Shown here: positions 25,971 through 34,817 of the stretch, piece by piece
Position numbering within the stretch: the first letter of the stretch is position 1
How the letters are laid out: each line of letters begins with the position of its first letter
Source: Pseudolactococcus raffinolactis NBRC 100932
GTDB lineage: Bacteria > Bacillota > Bacilli > Lactobacillales > Streptococcaceae
Reading direction: 5' to 3'
DNA length: 64,000 nucleotides
Assembly: GCF_001591765.1 (NCBI RefSeq)
Contig: NZ_BCVN01000001.1
Location: 156,887-220,886, forward strand
Translations under genes and position numbers: made by a program
The notes under the pieces: model-generated
The model's input: only the letters and a program-made list of their open reading frames with translations
Told to the model about the DNA's origin: nothing
Database searches by the model: none

Positions 25971-27835
25971 TGCCGACAACAAAAAATACACCTAAAAAAT
26001 CTAATGGCGGTGGCTTTGGACCAGGTCGTGGCTTAGGTCGCGGAGGTGAAAAACCCAAAGACGTCAAAAAAGCCTTGGGCGACTTAGCGAAATATGTCAA
26101 ACCTTGGTATCCGGCGATTCTTGTCGCAGCCATCGCTGCCTGTGGTGGTGCTTATCTGACCATTATCGGTCCTGATCGCCTATCTGAAATTACTAATAAA
26201 ATCATGGCTGGTTTGAGAGCCAGCTTCATCCCCAAAGGCATGCCAGGTCATGGCGACATTGATATGAAAGCCATTACGGCGATTGGTGTGACTTTGATTG
26301 CCTTCTACTTGGGTTCAGCGCTTTTGAGTTACACCCAAGGTTTCATCATGGCGACTGTAACCCAACGGACATCTAAGAAACTACGTCAAGATATTTCGAC
26401 GAAAATTAACAAATTACCTTTGCGCTACTTTGATAGTCATCCTTATGGCGATACTTTGTCGCGCGTGACAAATGACGTGGATGCGATCAGCCAAGCCCTT
26501 AACCAATCCGTTGGGAGTTTGGTTTCAGCCTTGACGCTCTTCTTTGGCACGATCATCATGATGTTTAAAACCAACGTTGAAATGAGTCTGACTGCTATTG
26601 CCACAACGGCGATCGGCTTTGGCTTAATGATGCTCATCATGACTAAGTCACAAAGATTCTTTAACGCCCAACAAAACGGCCTCGGCGAGGTTAATGGTTT
26701 TGTGGAAGAAGTTTACACGGGTCATAATATCGTGAGAGTGTCCAATGCGGACAAGTCTAAACAAGATGAGTTCGATGAAATCAATGAACGCCTTTATAAC
26801 TCAGTTTGGAAATCTCAATTTCTGTCAGGCTTGATGATGCCACTCATGCAATTCATCGGTAACTTTGGTTACGGCGCTGTCTGTTTGGTTGGGGCGATTT
26901 TAGCCATCGATGGTAAAATCGAGTTTGGCGTGATCGTAGCCTTCATGATTTATATTCGTTTGTTCACTCAACCCTTGACACAAATCGCCCAAGCGGTGAC
27001 CTCAATGCAATCAGCAGGCGCAGCTTCTGAGCGGATTTTCACATTCCTTGCGGAACCTGAATTAGAAGACGAAACGGGTAAGGCAACGACATTGGTCAAC
27101 CCTAAAGGGGCTGTTGAATTTAAAAACGTTCATTTCGGCTATAACGCTGATCGTGTCATCATCAATGACTTCTCAGCCAAAGCTGAACCTGGTCAGAAGA
27201 TTGCCATCGTTGGGCCTACGGGCGCTGGTAAATCAACCATGGTCAACTTGCTCATGCGTTTCTACGATATTGATTCTGGTCAAATCATCATTGATGGGAC
27301 ACCGATTAAAGAGGTGACGCGTGAAGCGGTCCACGATCAGTTTTCAATGGTCTTACAAGACACGTGGTTGTTTGAAGGGACAGTGAAAGAAAACTTGATC
27401 TATAATCAATGTGATATCACGGATGAACAGGTTGTTGCTGCTGCTAAGGCAGTTGGTGTCGATCATTTTATCAATACCTTACCAAATGGCTATGACTCAG
27501 TCTTGAAAGACGCTGATGAATTATCAGTTGGTGAACGTCAGCTCTTAACCATTGCCCGTGCGCTCTTGAAAAATGCACCAATGTTGATTCTTGATGAAGC
27601 GACATCATCAGTAGATACGCGGACTGAAGAATTGATCCAAAAAGCCATGGATAAACTCATGGAAGGTCGGACAAGTTTTGTCATTGCCCACAGACTGTCT
27701 ACCATCAAAAATGCTGACTTGATTCTCGTCATGAAAGACGGCGATATCATCGAAAGTGGCAACCACGAAGCCTTGCTTGCACAAGGTGGCTTCTATGCTG
27801 ATTTGTACAATTCACAGTTTGAAAGCGTGGCTTAA
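25970..27835 (+). CDS. ABC exporter half-transporter, catalytic subunit (MarR operon)
   Basis: 621 residues with a 40-residue glycine- and lysine-rich N-terminal tail (GGGFGPGRGLGRGGEKPK) before six membrane helices. The ATPase has Walker A GPTGAGKST (about 415), signature LSVGE and an intact Walker B LILDEATSS (Asp542, Glu543) with a normal H-loop. It supplies the catalytic glutamate missing from its partner. Expected to export drugs, peptides or lipids under MarR control. A bidirectional-looking hairpin ends the operon. Confidence 0.92.
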   Translation: MPTTKNTPKKSNGGGFGPGRGLGRGGEKPKDVKKALGDLAKYVKPWYPAILVAAIAACGGAYLTIIGPDRLSEITNKIMAGLRASFIPKGMPGHGDIDMKAITAIGVTLIAFYLGSALLSYTQGFIMATVTQRTSKKLRQDISTKINKLPLRYFDSHPYGDTLSRVTNDVDAISQALNQSVGSLVSALTLFFGTIIMMFKTNVEMSLTAIATTAIGFGLMMLIMTKSQRFFNAQQNGLGEVNGFVEEVYTGHNIVRVSNADKSKQDEFDEINERLYNSVWKSQFLSGLMMPLMQFIGNFGYGAVCLVGAILAIDGKIEFGVIVAFMIYIRLFTQPLTQIAQAVTSMQSAGAASERIFTFLAEPELEDETGKATTLVNPKGAVEFKNVHFGYNADRVIINDFSAKAEPGQKIAIVGPTGAGKSTMVNLLMRFYDIDSGQIIIDGTPIKEVTREAVHDQFSMVLQDTWLFEGTVKENLIYNQCDITDEQVVAAAKAVGVDHFINTLPNGYDSVLKDADELSVGERQLLTIARALLKNAPMLILDEATSSVDTRTEELIQKAMDKLMEGRTSFVIAHRLSTIKNADLILVMKDGDIIESGNHEALLAQGGFYADLYNSQFESVA

Positions 27836-27846
27836 GATAAAAATCG

Positions 27847-27886
27847 AAAACATTAGTTTGGACACTTGTCTGAGCTAATGTTTTTG
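27847..27886 (+). terminator. Terminator after the MarR-ABC operon
   Basis: Perfect 10-bp stem AAAACATTAG/CTAATGTTTT with an 18-base loop, ending in a T-tract. Confidence 0.88.
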
Positions 27887-27946
27887 TAATCACACGAATA
27901 TTAAATGATTTTGTTATAATAAATAGATGAATGAATAAAGAAAGTG

Positions 27947-28717
27947 ATGGTATCAGTGATGGAAAACCTAGTGAATTTTAGAGATTTGGGTGGCTATCAA
28001 AACCGAGAGGGGAAAAAAGTAGTATCTGGCAAGGTTTTAAGATCAGCCCAACCTGTTGGATTGGCTGAAGCAGACAAAAATATATTAGTAAACAATTACC
28101 AACTCAAGAAAATCATAGATTTCAGATCTCAAAAAGAAGTTGTTGAAAAACCAGTTGATACCTTATCGGGTGTGGCTTATCTGAATATTGATCTGATGAA
28201 AGATATCAAATCAGGCACAGCCAGCCTAGAAGATTTACTGAAAAATCCGACGACTGCAGAAGTTGACCAGGCAATGCAGCATGTTTATGGTGAACTGGTC
28301 ATGGACAAAACCAGTCAAAAAGGCTATGCCAATTTTCTAAATCAGATTATCGCGCAAGAAAATGGTGCGGTACTCTTCCACTGTTTTGCTGGAAAAGATC
28401 GCACAGGCGTTGGCGCAGCGCTTGTCCTGAGCCTTTTAGGCGTTCGCAAAGCTGATATTCTGCATGATTATCTGCTGACAAACACCCAAAGGCAAGCGGG
28501 AAATCAAAAGATGAAAACTGCCGCCGCAGCACAAGGCATGAGTGATGAGCAACTTTTAGCTTTAGATAGGTTACTGTCGGTTGATGAGATTTACCTCAAT
28601 CATGCTTTTGCTAACATAAGCGAGTACTATGGGACAATGCAAGCCTATGCGACTGAGGCGCTGGATTTTGAGATAGACAAGCAAGACTATTTGCGTGAGT
28701 TGCTGTTATGGGGATGA
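27947..28717 (+). CDS. Tyrosine-phosphatase-like protein (Y_phosphatase3 family)
   Basis: 256 residues if started at the ATG at 27947; a GTG at 27944 and an ATG at 27959 are alternatives and none has a strong Shine-Dalgarno. The N-terminal NFRDLGGY motif, the IDFRSQKE segment and the catalytic loop HCFAGKDRTG (C-x5-R) near residue 145 define the bacterial dual-specificity/lipid phosphatase family. Substrates in this family include phosphotyrosine and phosphoinositides; in lactic acid bacteria the role is not settled. A TATAAT box lies at 27915-27920. No terminator is seen after it. Confidence 0.85.
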   Translation: MVSVMENLVNFRDLGGYQNREGKKVVSGKVLRSAQPVGLAEADKNILVNNYQLKKIIDFRSQKEVVEKPVDTLSGVAYLNIDLMKDIKSGTASLEDLLKNPTTAEVDQAMQHVYGELVMDKTSQKGYANFLNQIIAQENGAVLFHCFAGKDRTGVGAALVLSLLGVRKADILHDYLLTNTQRQAGNQKMKTAAAAQGMSDEQLLALDRLLSVDEIYLNHAFANISEYYGTMQAYATEALDFEIDKQDYLRELLLWG

Positions 28718-28791
28718 GAAAGTGACAGATGTATAAGGGATGACTTCTGACGATTATAAAAAATAATTTTATTTTTGAAAAGAACTAATAA

Positions 28792-28947
28792 GGTGCTGCC
28801 TTTTCCTACGAATTGCTTAATGTGCTATTCTATGCTGTTGAAGATCTTGTAGATAATGATTTTATAAATGAACATGTAAAAGGAGCAATGGACATTGATG
28901 AAAGGCAGTTACGAGAAATTGCCAATACAACATTAGCAAAATTATAA
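28792..28947 (+). pseudogene. Remnant ORF, C-terminal fragment of an unknown protein
   Basis: An open frame of 51 codons with no start codon or ribosome-binding site, beginning directly after an in-frame TAA. It reads (G)AAFSYELLNVLFYAVEDLVD and ends LREIANTTLAKL-stop. The amino-acid composition is that of a real acidic helical protein, so it is most likely the 3' remnant of a lost gene at the edge of the AT-rich islet. I cannot name the family. Confidence 0.4.
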
Positions 28948-28990
28948 TGATTATCGTAAAGTTTTTTGAAATACATTTGAGGTGAAAGTA

Positions 28991-29398
28991 ATGGACAATT
29001 TATCTTTTGAAAAAATTTGGGAAGATGTATTTATGTTTGAACTTGAAATTTCTGTCGAAAATAAGTATGGTTCATTTAAAAAGACTTGTTATCTTCAAAA
29101 TGATTCGCTAGTAGAATTCTCTAAAATGATTTCAGATTTTCTCCATTTACCTAGTAAAAGTAAGGAGATAAAGTGGGGAGATATTTTAGATAACGAGCTT
29201 AGTGAGTGTGTATTTACGATTTTTCCAATAGACAGTAGTGGTCATATTGTGATGAAAGTCTTTTTAGTACAGATTGATGACGATAACAAAAATGAAAGTG
29301 CCTTATATATACAAACTGAGTTAGGCTTGCTAGAGAATTTTGGAAAAAATGTATTAGGATATTTAGAAAATGTTGGTAGGAAGGTCAGCTTGAATTAA
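28991..29398 (+). CDS. Hypothetical small acidic protein (immunity-like islet)
   Basis: 135 residues from the ATG at 28991 (GAGGTG 7 bases upstream). It has no signal peptide or membrane helix. Two halves are visible: strand-rich N-terminal FMFELEISVENKYGSFKKT and a C-terminal helix ending in LLENFGKNVLGYLENVG. Not recognised. Size, acidity, AT-richness and its place beside two paralogous small genes, one inactivated, resemble orphan immunity genes of polymorphic or LXG-type toxins. That is inference from context only; no toxin gene is in the window. Confidence 0.6.
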   Translation: MDNLSFEKIWEDVFMFELEISVENKYGSFKKTCYLQNDSLVEFSKMISDFLHLPSKSKEIKWGDILDNELSECVFTIFPIDSSGHIVMKVFLVQIDDDNKNESALYIQTELGLLENFGKNVLGYLENVGRKVSLN

Positions 29399-29462
29399 GT
29401 GTAGAGAACTCTATCAAAACTGAATAGATTGATTTATATCTTACCTTGGAGGAGAACTTTAA

Positions 29463-29819
29463 ATGTTTAATCTCTATAATGATAAAGAATTCAGTGCAGT
29501 AAGTGAATTTGTTTTGTGGATTGAAGATAGTTATATTGAGTTAATGGATAATTTTGAAATTTCAACTTTTATATTGGACTTAGTGGGTATTGTGACAGTT
29601 CAAGGAAAAGGTTTTGACGAATTAATAGATGCAGCAATTTACCCAGAATGGAAAGATATTCAGCTAAAGTTTTCGAATGATGATTTATATCATCAATTAA
29701 TACAGTTTGTTAATTTTTACCATTCGGAATATGAATTTGACATGTCGTTACTATTGAAATTGCTTAATAATTCTCAAAATAGGAAGATGTTTGAAAAGAT
29801 ATTAGAAAGTAAAATTTAA
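29463..29819 (+). CDS. Hypothetical protein, paralogue of the following pseudogene (immunity-like)
   Basis: 118 residues with a strong GGAGGAG site 9 bases before the ATG. Acidic, probably all-helical and cytosolic. It shares with the decayed copy at 29845 the N-terminal pattern (Y-x-D-x-E-F-x-A-x-S-x-F), the block DAAIYPEWKDIQ, the block DDLYHQLIQFVNFYHSEYEF and the FDMS segment. Function unknown. Tandem divergent copies of a small acidic protein in an AT-rich islet are typical of immunity gene arrays, so that is my working guess. Confidence 0.65.
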   Translation: MFNLYNDKEFSAVSEFVLWIEDSYIELMDNFEISTFILDLVGIVTVQGKGFDELIDAAIYPEWKDIQLKFSNDDLYHQLIQFVNFYHSEYEFDMSLLLKLLNNSQNRKMFEKILESKI

Positions 29820-29844
29820 GATGTAGTGTTAAATAGGTGAAACG

Positions 29845-30210
29845 ATGAAACTATTATATTCAGACGTAGAATTCACTGCAATAAGTGACTTTACAATATG
29901 GGTTGGCAACCAAAATTTGTAGTTTTGGGAAGATGATGAGCTGTTTGGCATCAGAATATTTTTAATTAATTTAGGGTGTAGAGGTATTTTAGATGATGTA
30001 GAAAAAGCGGATTATCTTCTGGATGCCGCAGTCTATCCTGAGTGGAAACAGATACAGAAAAAATCCCCAAATGATAATTTATATGACCAACTAATACAGT
30101 TTGTCAAATTTTATCAGTCAGATTTCGGCTTTGATATGAGCCCTTTAATGACTATTTTGGAACAGGAAGAAATCAAAGAAGAATTTGACAAAAGGCTAAA
30201 AAACTCATAG
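29845..30210 (+). pseudogene. Decayed paralogue of the 29463 gene (in-frame stop)
   Basis: 122 codons in one frame with an AGGTGA site, interrupted by TAG at 29920-29922 (codon 26). Downstream the frame continues cleanly through DAAVYPEWKQIQKKSPNDNL, DQLIQFVKFYQSDFGFDMS and KRLKNS-stop, closely matching the intact neighbour. A single nonsense change is enough to explain it. Restart within the frame is possible but no second ribosome-binding site is seen. Confidence 0.75.
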
Positions 30211-30236
30211 AGATTGCAAAAAAAGTAAAAACCCAC

Positions 30237-30265
30237 TTTACAATCCACAACTTTTGCGCTACAAT
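30237..30265 (+). promoter_or_regulatory. Promoter of the Mg2+ riboswitch transcript
   Basis: TTTACA, 17-base spacer, TACAAT, placing the RNA start about 30 bases before the riboswitch. A second TATAAT at 30291-30296 lacks a -35. Confidence 0.7.
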
Positions 30266-30300
30266 AAATCTGTAATAAAAATAACAAAAATATAATCATT

Positions 30301-30446
30301 GTTAGATGAGGCTCCTATACTGGAAATATGCTACTGCCGCGAAATGTCGAGAGACGCCAAGCTGGTCAAACAAAATAAATCGTGAAGGTTTATTTCAATG
30401 TAGCTAGAAAATTTTCTTACGCCGTATAGTGCTAAAGTTCAACGAT
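30301..30446 (+). ncRNA. M-box (ykoK) magnesium riboswitch
   Basis: The sequence carries the conserved M-box blocks in order: GTTAGATGAGGCTCCTATAC, GCTACTGCC, GAAATGTCGAGAGACGCCAA, GGTCAA, TTTCAATGTAGCT, CGCCGTATAGTGCTAAAG and TTCAACGAT. M-boxes sense Mg2+: when it is plentiful the aptamer folds and lets a downstream terminator form. Here a strong terminator follows at 30474 and an MgtA-type Mg2+ transporter is the downstream gene, which is the expected pairing. Confidence 0.93.
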
Positions 30447-30473
30447 AGGCTAATGTGCGCAGATAAATGATCG

Positions 30474-30519
30474 AGGAATCTTGTGCACCAACTTATTGTT
30501 GGTGTGCGGATTCCTTTTT
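30474..30519 (+). terminator. Riboswitch-controlled terminator
   Basis: Long hairpin: AGGAATC/GATTCCT outer stem and GTGCACCAAC/GTTGGTGTGC inner stem with two wobbles, then TTTTT. It is placed as the expression platform of the M-box. Confidence 0.9.
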
Positions 30520-30775
30520 GTTTGACCTGATTATTTCGACAGTTTAAGCTTGGCCAGCTAGACAAATCGAAACAGTCAGATCAAACAAGGCCACCTGCCA
30601 TCAAAGCCGTTTATGAAACTTAATTGAATACAATGGTTCAACGAAAGAAGAAGGTATTCATGAGCGTTAAGCACCGTAAAAACTTAGTGAAATAGGCAAA
30701 GACGCTTTGGCGTCTGCATATTTTATCTAGTTTTCTAGGTGTTGCTCAAGATAAACCGGATTAAGAGGTCTGAAA
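30520..30775 (+). other. Leader between the riboswitch terminator and mgtA
   Basis: 256 bases without a gene. An imperfect stem pairs 30521-30540 (TTTGA, CTGA and TTTCGA blocks) with 30567-30585 (TCGAAA, TCAG and TCAAA). AAGAGG at 30763-30768 is the ribosome-binding site of mgtA. I see no ORF of note. Confidence 0.5.
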
Positions 30776-33350
30776 ATGGAAAAAAAAGACAAAAGCGTTT
30801 GAATTACAAAAACTCGCCCTTCAAGCAACACAACAGTTGTTTGGCGACTACCAAACAACACGAGATGGTTTGGGCACAGCAGATGCCGAGGCGCGTCTGG
30901 ATACTTATGGCATGAATATCGTGGCATCACAAAAACCGTTGCCCGCTTGGAAAATCTGGCTCAATGCGCTCAAAGATCCCTTTGTTATCGTCTTGATCTT
31001 GCTCGCCATCGTGTCGTTCGTTACGAATGACATCGAGGCGGTTATCGTCATGAGTCTGATGGTTTTATGTTCAGTTTCGATCAGTTTCTACCAAGAATAT
31101 ACCAGCCAAAAAACCAGTATCAATCTCCGTGAGATGATTAAAAATACAGCAGCTGTCATCCGTGATGGCGAGCGCCAAGAAATCCCCATGGATGAAGTTG
31201 TACCAGGTGATATCGTCAAACTCCACACTGGTGACATGATTCCAGCTGATGGTGTTCTGCTCGATTCCAACGACTTGTTTATCAACCAGAGTTCACTCAC
31301 AGGTGAGTCACTCCCTGTTGAAAAACTCCCTTTAACTGATGAAAACCGTGCCGAAAATGCCGATAAACCAGCAGTTGACCTGCCTAACCTCCTCTTCATG
31401 GGAACAGATGTCCTAAGTGGTCAAGGCACCATTCTCATCTTGAAGACTGGGAAAGAAACCTTCTTCGGAGACATCGCAAAGAGTGCCACAGGCAGTAAAG
31501 CTGAAACGGCCTTCGAAATTGGTCTGAAACGCGTCAGTGCCCTACTCTTGAAGATGATCGCCATTTTATTTCCCATCGTCTTCATTCTCAACGTCATTAC
31601 CAAGCATGATGTCAATAATGCCTTTTTCTTCGCCATTGCCGTGGCGGTTGGTTTGACACCTGAAATGCTGCCGATGATTGTCAATTCAAATCTGGCCAAG
31701 GGCGCGCAAAAACTCGCCAAGGAAAAAGTGATCGTCAAGAAACTGTCTGCCATCCAAAATCTGGGTGCCATGGACATCTTGTGTACGGATAAAACAGGGA
31801 CGATCACTGAAGACCGTGTCGTCCTCATGCACTATGTCGATCCTTTCGGTAACGAAAACGAAGACGTTCTCAACTACGCTTACCTCAACTCTAAGTACCA
31901 AACCGGCTGGCGTAACCTCATGGATGTCGCTGTGCTAGATTACTTTGCGAGTAAGAAAAAGACCCTACCTTTTGAAACTGTCAGCAAGATTGACGAAATT
32001 CCCTTCGACTTTTCACGTCGGAGACTATCTGTCGCGCTGTCACTAGCTGATGAACGTGTCATGATTACCAAAGGTGCCGTTGAAGAAATGGCTGAGGTTT
32101 GTGCCTCAGTCCTTGTCAATGGTGAAAAAGTTGCCTTAACGCCTGAACTCATTGAGCAAATGAAGGCTGTTAATATTAAGATGAATCAGGATGGCATGCG
32201 CGTGATCACTGTGGCGCAAAAAACGATTGAGAGTGATACAATTCGCATCTCAGATGAAAACAATCTGACCATTCTTGGGTTTATCGGCTTCCTCGATCCA
32301 GCCAAAGAATCAGCCATTACGGCTATCTCATCTCTCCATGCTCACGGCGTAACGGTTAAAGTCCTGACAGGTGACAATGCCATCGTCGCCCAAAAAGTCT
32401 GTGCAGATGTCGGCATTGATGCCGAACACTACCTCTTGGGTAGCGATATCGATGGTATGAGCGACACTGAGCTGACTGAGCAAGCAGAAAATCTGCATCT
32501 CTTTGCCAAACTCAACCCCATGCAAAAAGAGCGCGTTATCAGCCTGCTTAAGAAAAAAGGTCATACCGTTGGATTTATGGGAGATGGCATTAATGACGCC
32601 CCTTCTTTGAGAACGGCAGATGTTGGTATCTCAGTCGATACGGCAGCGGATATCACAAAAGACGCCAGCACTATTATCCTACTTGAAAAGAGCCTCCAGG
32701 TCTTGGAAATCGGCGTTCAAGAAGGCCGTAGCGTCTTCATTAACATGATGAAGTACATCAAAATTACCCTCAGCTCTAATTTTGGTAACGTCTTTTCGAT
32801 TTTGATTGCCAGTGCCTTCCTCCCCTTCCTTCCAATGCTTTCAATGCAACTTCTCGTGCAAAATCTCATCTATGATATCGCCCAACTGGCCATTCCTTGG
32901 GACAATGTCGATCAGGAAGAAATCGAAAAACCTGTCACTTGGAACATGAAAAACTTACTGCACTTTACTTTTTTGATTGGACCAGTCAGCTCTATCTTCG
33001 ATGTCCTTACCTTTATCCTGCTTTATTTTGGTTTCCACTATAATACTGTTGCGAGCCAAGGTGCCTTCCAAAGTGGCTGGTTTATCGTGGGTCTCATTAC
33101 GCAAACATTGGCCTTGCATATCTTGCGGAACATAAAAATCCCCTTTATCAAGAGCAATGCCAGTTTCCCAGTTTGGTTTGCAACGACAGGTGTCTTCGTC
33201 GTAGGTGGTATCTTGAGCTTAACCTCTATCGGTCATTTCTTTGACCTGAGCCTGCTACCTATCACTTACTGGATGATCTTCCCATTCATTATCATTGGCT
33301 ATCTTGTGACCCTGCAGTTTGCTAAGATGATCTATCAAAAAAACACCTAA
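30776..33350 (+). CDS. mgtA: Mg2+-importing P-type ATPase (MgtA-like), start frameshifted in an A8 run
   Basis: The ATG at 30776 follows AAGAGG by 7 bases, but eight A at 30780-30787 throw it out of frame and it stops after 8 codons. With seven A it reads MEKKTKAFELQKLALQATQQ straight into the long frame, giving about 857 residues. The only in-frame start without the fix is a TTG at 30837 lacking a ribosome-binding site. The body is a P3B ATPase: phosphorylation motif DKTGTITED, hinge GDGINDAPSLRTADVG, TGES in the actuator domain and about ten membrane helices. Expression is under the M-box. The indel may be a sequencing error, a phase-variable tract or a site of slippage. Confidence 0.88.
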
Positions 33351-33430
33351 ATCTTTATTATCAACCATTAATTTGATATAATAAGCATTGAAAATAAATT
33401 TTGAAAAAGAAATCAAGAGGAATATTTAAC

Positions 33431-34363
33431 ATGTCTAAAATCTTAGTTTTTGGTCACCAAAATCCTGATACAGATGCCATCGGTTCATCTTATGCTTTCG
33501 CTGAATTGTCACGCTTGCGTGGTCTTGACGCAGAAGTTGTGGCCCTTGGTGAGGTCAACGAAGAAACAGCTTTTGCTTTGGACTACTTTGGTGTCACAGC
33601 ACCACGCGTGGTCACATCTGCTAAAGCAGAAGGTGTTGACACAGTTATCCTGACTGACCACAACGAATTCCAACAATCTATCTCAGATATCCGCGACGTG
33701 ACAATCATGGGTGTTGTTGACCATCACCGTGTGGCAAACTTCGAAACAGAAGCACCATTGTTCATGACTTTGGAGCCTGTTGGTTCAGCCTCATCTATCG
33801 TTTACCGTCAGTTTAAAGCTGAAGGTCGCGAGTTGCCAAAAGCAACAGCAGGCTTGCTCTTGTCAGGTTTGATTTCAGATACTTTACTTCTCAAATCACC
33901 AACGACACACCCAACTGACTTTAAAGTCGCTGAAGCATTAGCTGAGATCTCAGGTGTTGACCTTGAAACTTACGGTCTTGCCTTGCTTAAAGCCGGTACT
34001 AATTTAGCAACTAAATCAGCAGCAGAACTCATTGACATCGATGCGAAAACATTCGAGCTTAATGGCAACGCTGTTCGCGTGGCGCAAGTCAACACCGTTG
34101 ATATCGCTGAAGTTCTGGAGCGTCAAGACGAAATCGAAGCAGCAATCAATGCAGCTATCGCAGCAAATGGCTACTCTGACTTTGTTTTCATGATTACTGA
34201 TATCGTGAATTCAAACTCAGAAATCCTGGCTTTAGGTCAAAACATTGGCAAAGTAGAAGCAGCCTTTGACTTCGAACTGAAAAACAACCATGCTTTCCTT
34301 GCAGGTGCGGTATCACGCAAGAAACAAGTCGTACCTCAATTGACTGAGTCGTTTAACAAATAA
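33431..34363 (+). CDS. ppaC: Manganese-dependent inorganic pyrophosphatase (family II)
   Basis: 310 residues from the ATG at 33431 (AAGAGGAA upstream); an in-frame TTG at 33401 gives an untypical extension. DHH-superfamily enzyme: metal ligands in [13 protein letters not shown], the DHN segment and DHHRVAN near residue 97, then a C-terminal DHHA2 domain with [10 protein letters not shown] at the substrate site. It hydrolyses pyrophosphate to drive biosynthesis. It is monocistronic, with TATAAT at 33377-33382 and a terminator after it. Confidence 0.96.
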   Translation: MSKILVFGHQNPDTDAIGSSYAFAELSRLRGLDAEVVALGEVNEETAFALDYFGVTAPRVVTSAKAEGVDTVILTDHNEFQQSISDIRDVTIMGVVDHHRVANFETEAPLFMTLEPVGSASSIVYRQFKAEGRELPKATAGLLLSGLISDTLLLKSPTTHPTDFKVAEALAEISGVDLETYGLALLKAGTNLATKSAAELIDIDAKTFELNGNAVRVAQVNTVDIAEVLERQDEIEAAINAAIAANGYSDFVFMITDIVNSNSEILALGQNIGKVEAAFDFELKNNHAFLAGAVSRKKQVVPQLTESFNK

Positions 34364-34372
34364 GAATAGAAG

Positions 34373-34396
34373 AAAGTGGTGATGAGCCACTTTTTT
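34373..34396 (+). terminator. Terminator after ppaC
   Basis: Perfect 7-bp stem AAAGTGG/CCACTTT with a 7-base loop and T-tract. Confidence 0.88.
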
Positions 34397-34423
34397 GCTG
34401 TTTTGGAAAACTTTTGCTACAAT
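34395..34423 (+). promoter_or_regulatory. rpsN promoter with a downstream inverted repeat
   Basis: TTGCTG, 17-base spacer, TACAAT. Just downstream, over the predicted start point, lies TTTAC-AAAC-GTAAA (34427-34440), a possible operator. Zinc-independent S14 genes are often repressed by zinc regulators, but this palindrome is not the usual AdcR/ZitR box. Confidence 0.6.
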
Positions 34424-34459
34424 TAATTTACAAACGTAAACGTAGAAAGAGAAGAAAAT

Positions 34460-34729
34460 TTGGCTAAAAAATCTAAAATCGCAAAATTCAAGAAACAACA
34501 AGCGCTCGTTGCACAATATGCTGAACGCCGTCAAGCTTTAAAATCAGCAGGAGACTTAGAAGGCTTGCGTCAACTGCCCATCGACAGTAACCCCAATCGC
34601 TTAAAGAACCGTGACTTGCTGGATGGTCGCCCGCATGCCTACATGCGTAAATTTGGGATGAGTCGGATTAACTTTCGCAAGTTAGCCTATCTAGGCCAAA
34701 TCCCGGGAGTCAAAAAAGCCAGCTGGTAA
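34460..34729 (+). CDS. rpsN: 30S ribosomal protein S14, zinc-independent form
   Basis: 89 residues starting at TTG 34460 ([14 protein letters not shown]); AGAGAAGAAA lies upstream. The length and the absence of CxxC pairs mark the zinc-free C-minus type. The conserved C-terminal region reads [20 protein letters not shown] and [17 protein letters not shown]. It binds 16S rRNA in the small-subunit head. It lies alone rather than in the large ribosomal protein operon, as is usual for the alternative S14 that replaces the zinc form under zinc limitation. Confidence 0.93.
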   Translation: MAKKSKIAKFKKQQALVAQYAERRQALKSAGDLEGLRQLPIDSNPNRLKNRDLLDGRPHAYMRKFGMSRINFRKLAYLGQIPGVKKASW

Positions 34730-34786
34730 TGGCTTAAAATAGTCTTACTTGTGGTCAGAACTATTGGCGCATATTAATTGACCTTT

Positions 34787-34817
34787 AAAAAAATCCTGAA
34801 ATGCTCAGGATTTTTTT
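34787..34817. terminator. Bidirectional terminator between rpsN and the ylmA-like gene
   Basis: Stem with A-rich left flank (AAAAAAATCCTGA) and T-rich right flank (TCAGGATTTTTTT), so it works on both strands for the convergent genes. Confidence 0.9.

Noticed and set aside
31421..31828. Long antisense frame in mgtA
   Set aside because: The sense strand has clear P-type ATPase motifs; the antisense frame is a codon-bias shadow.
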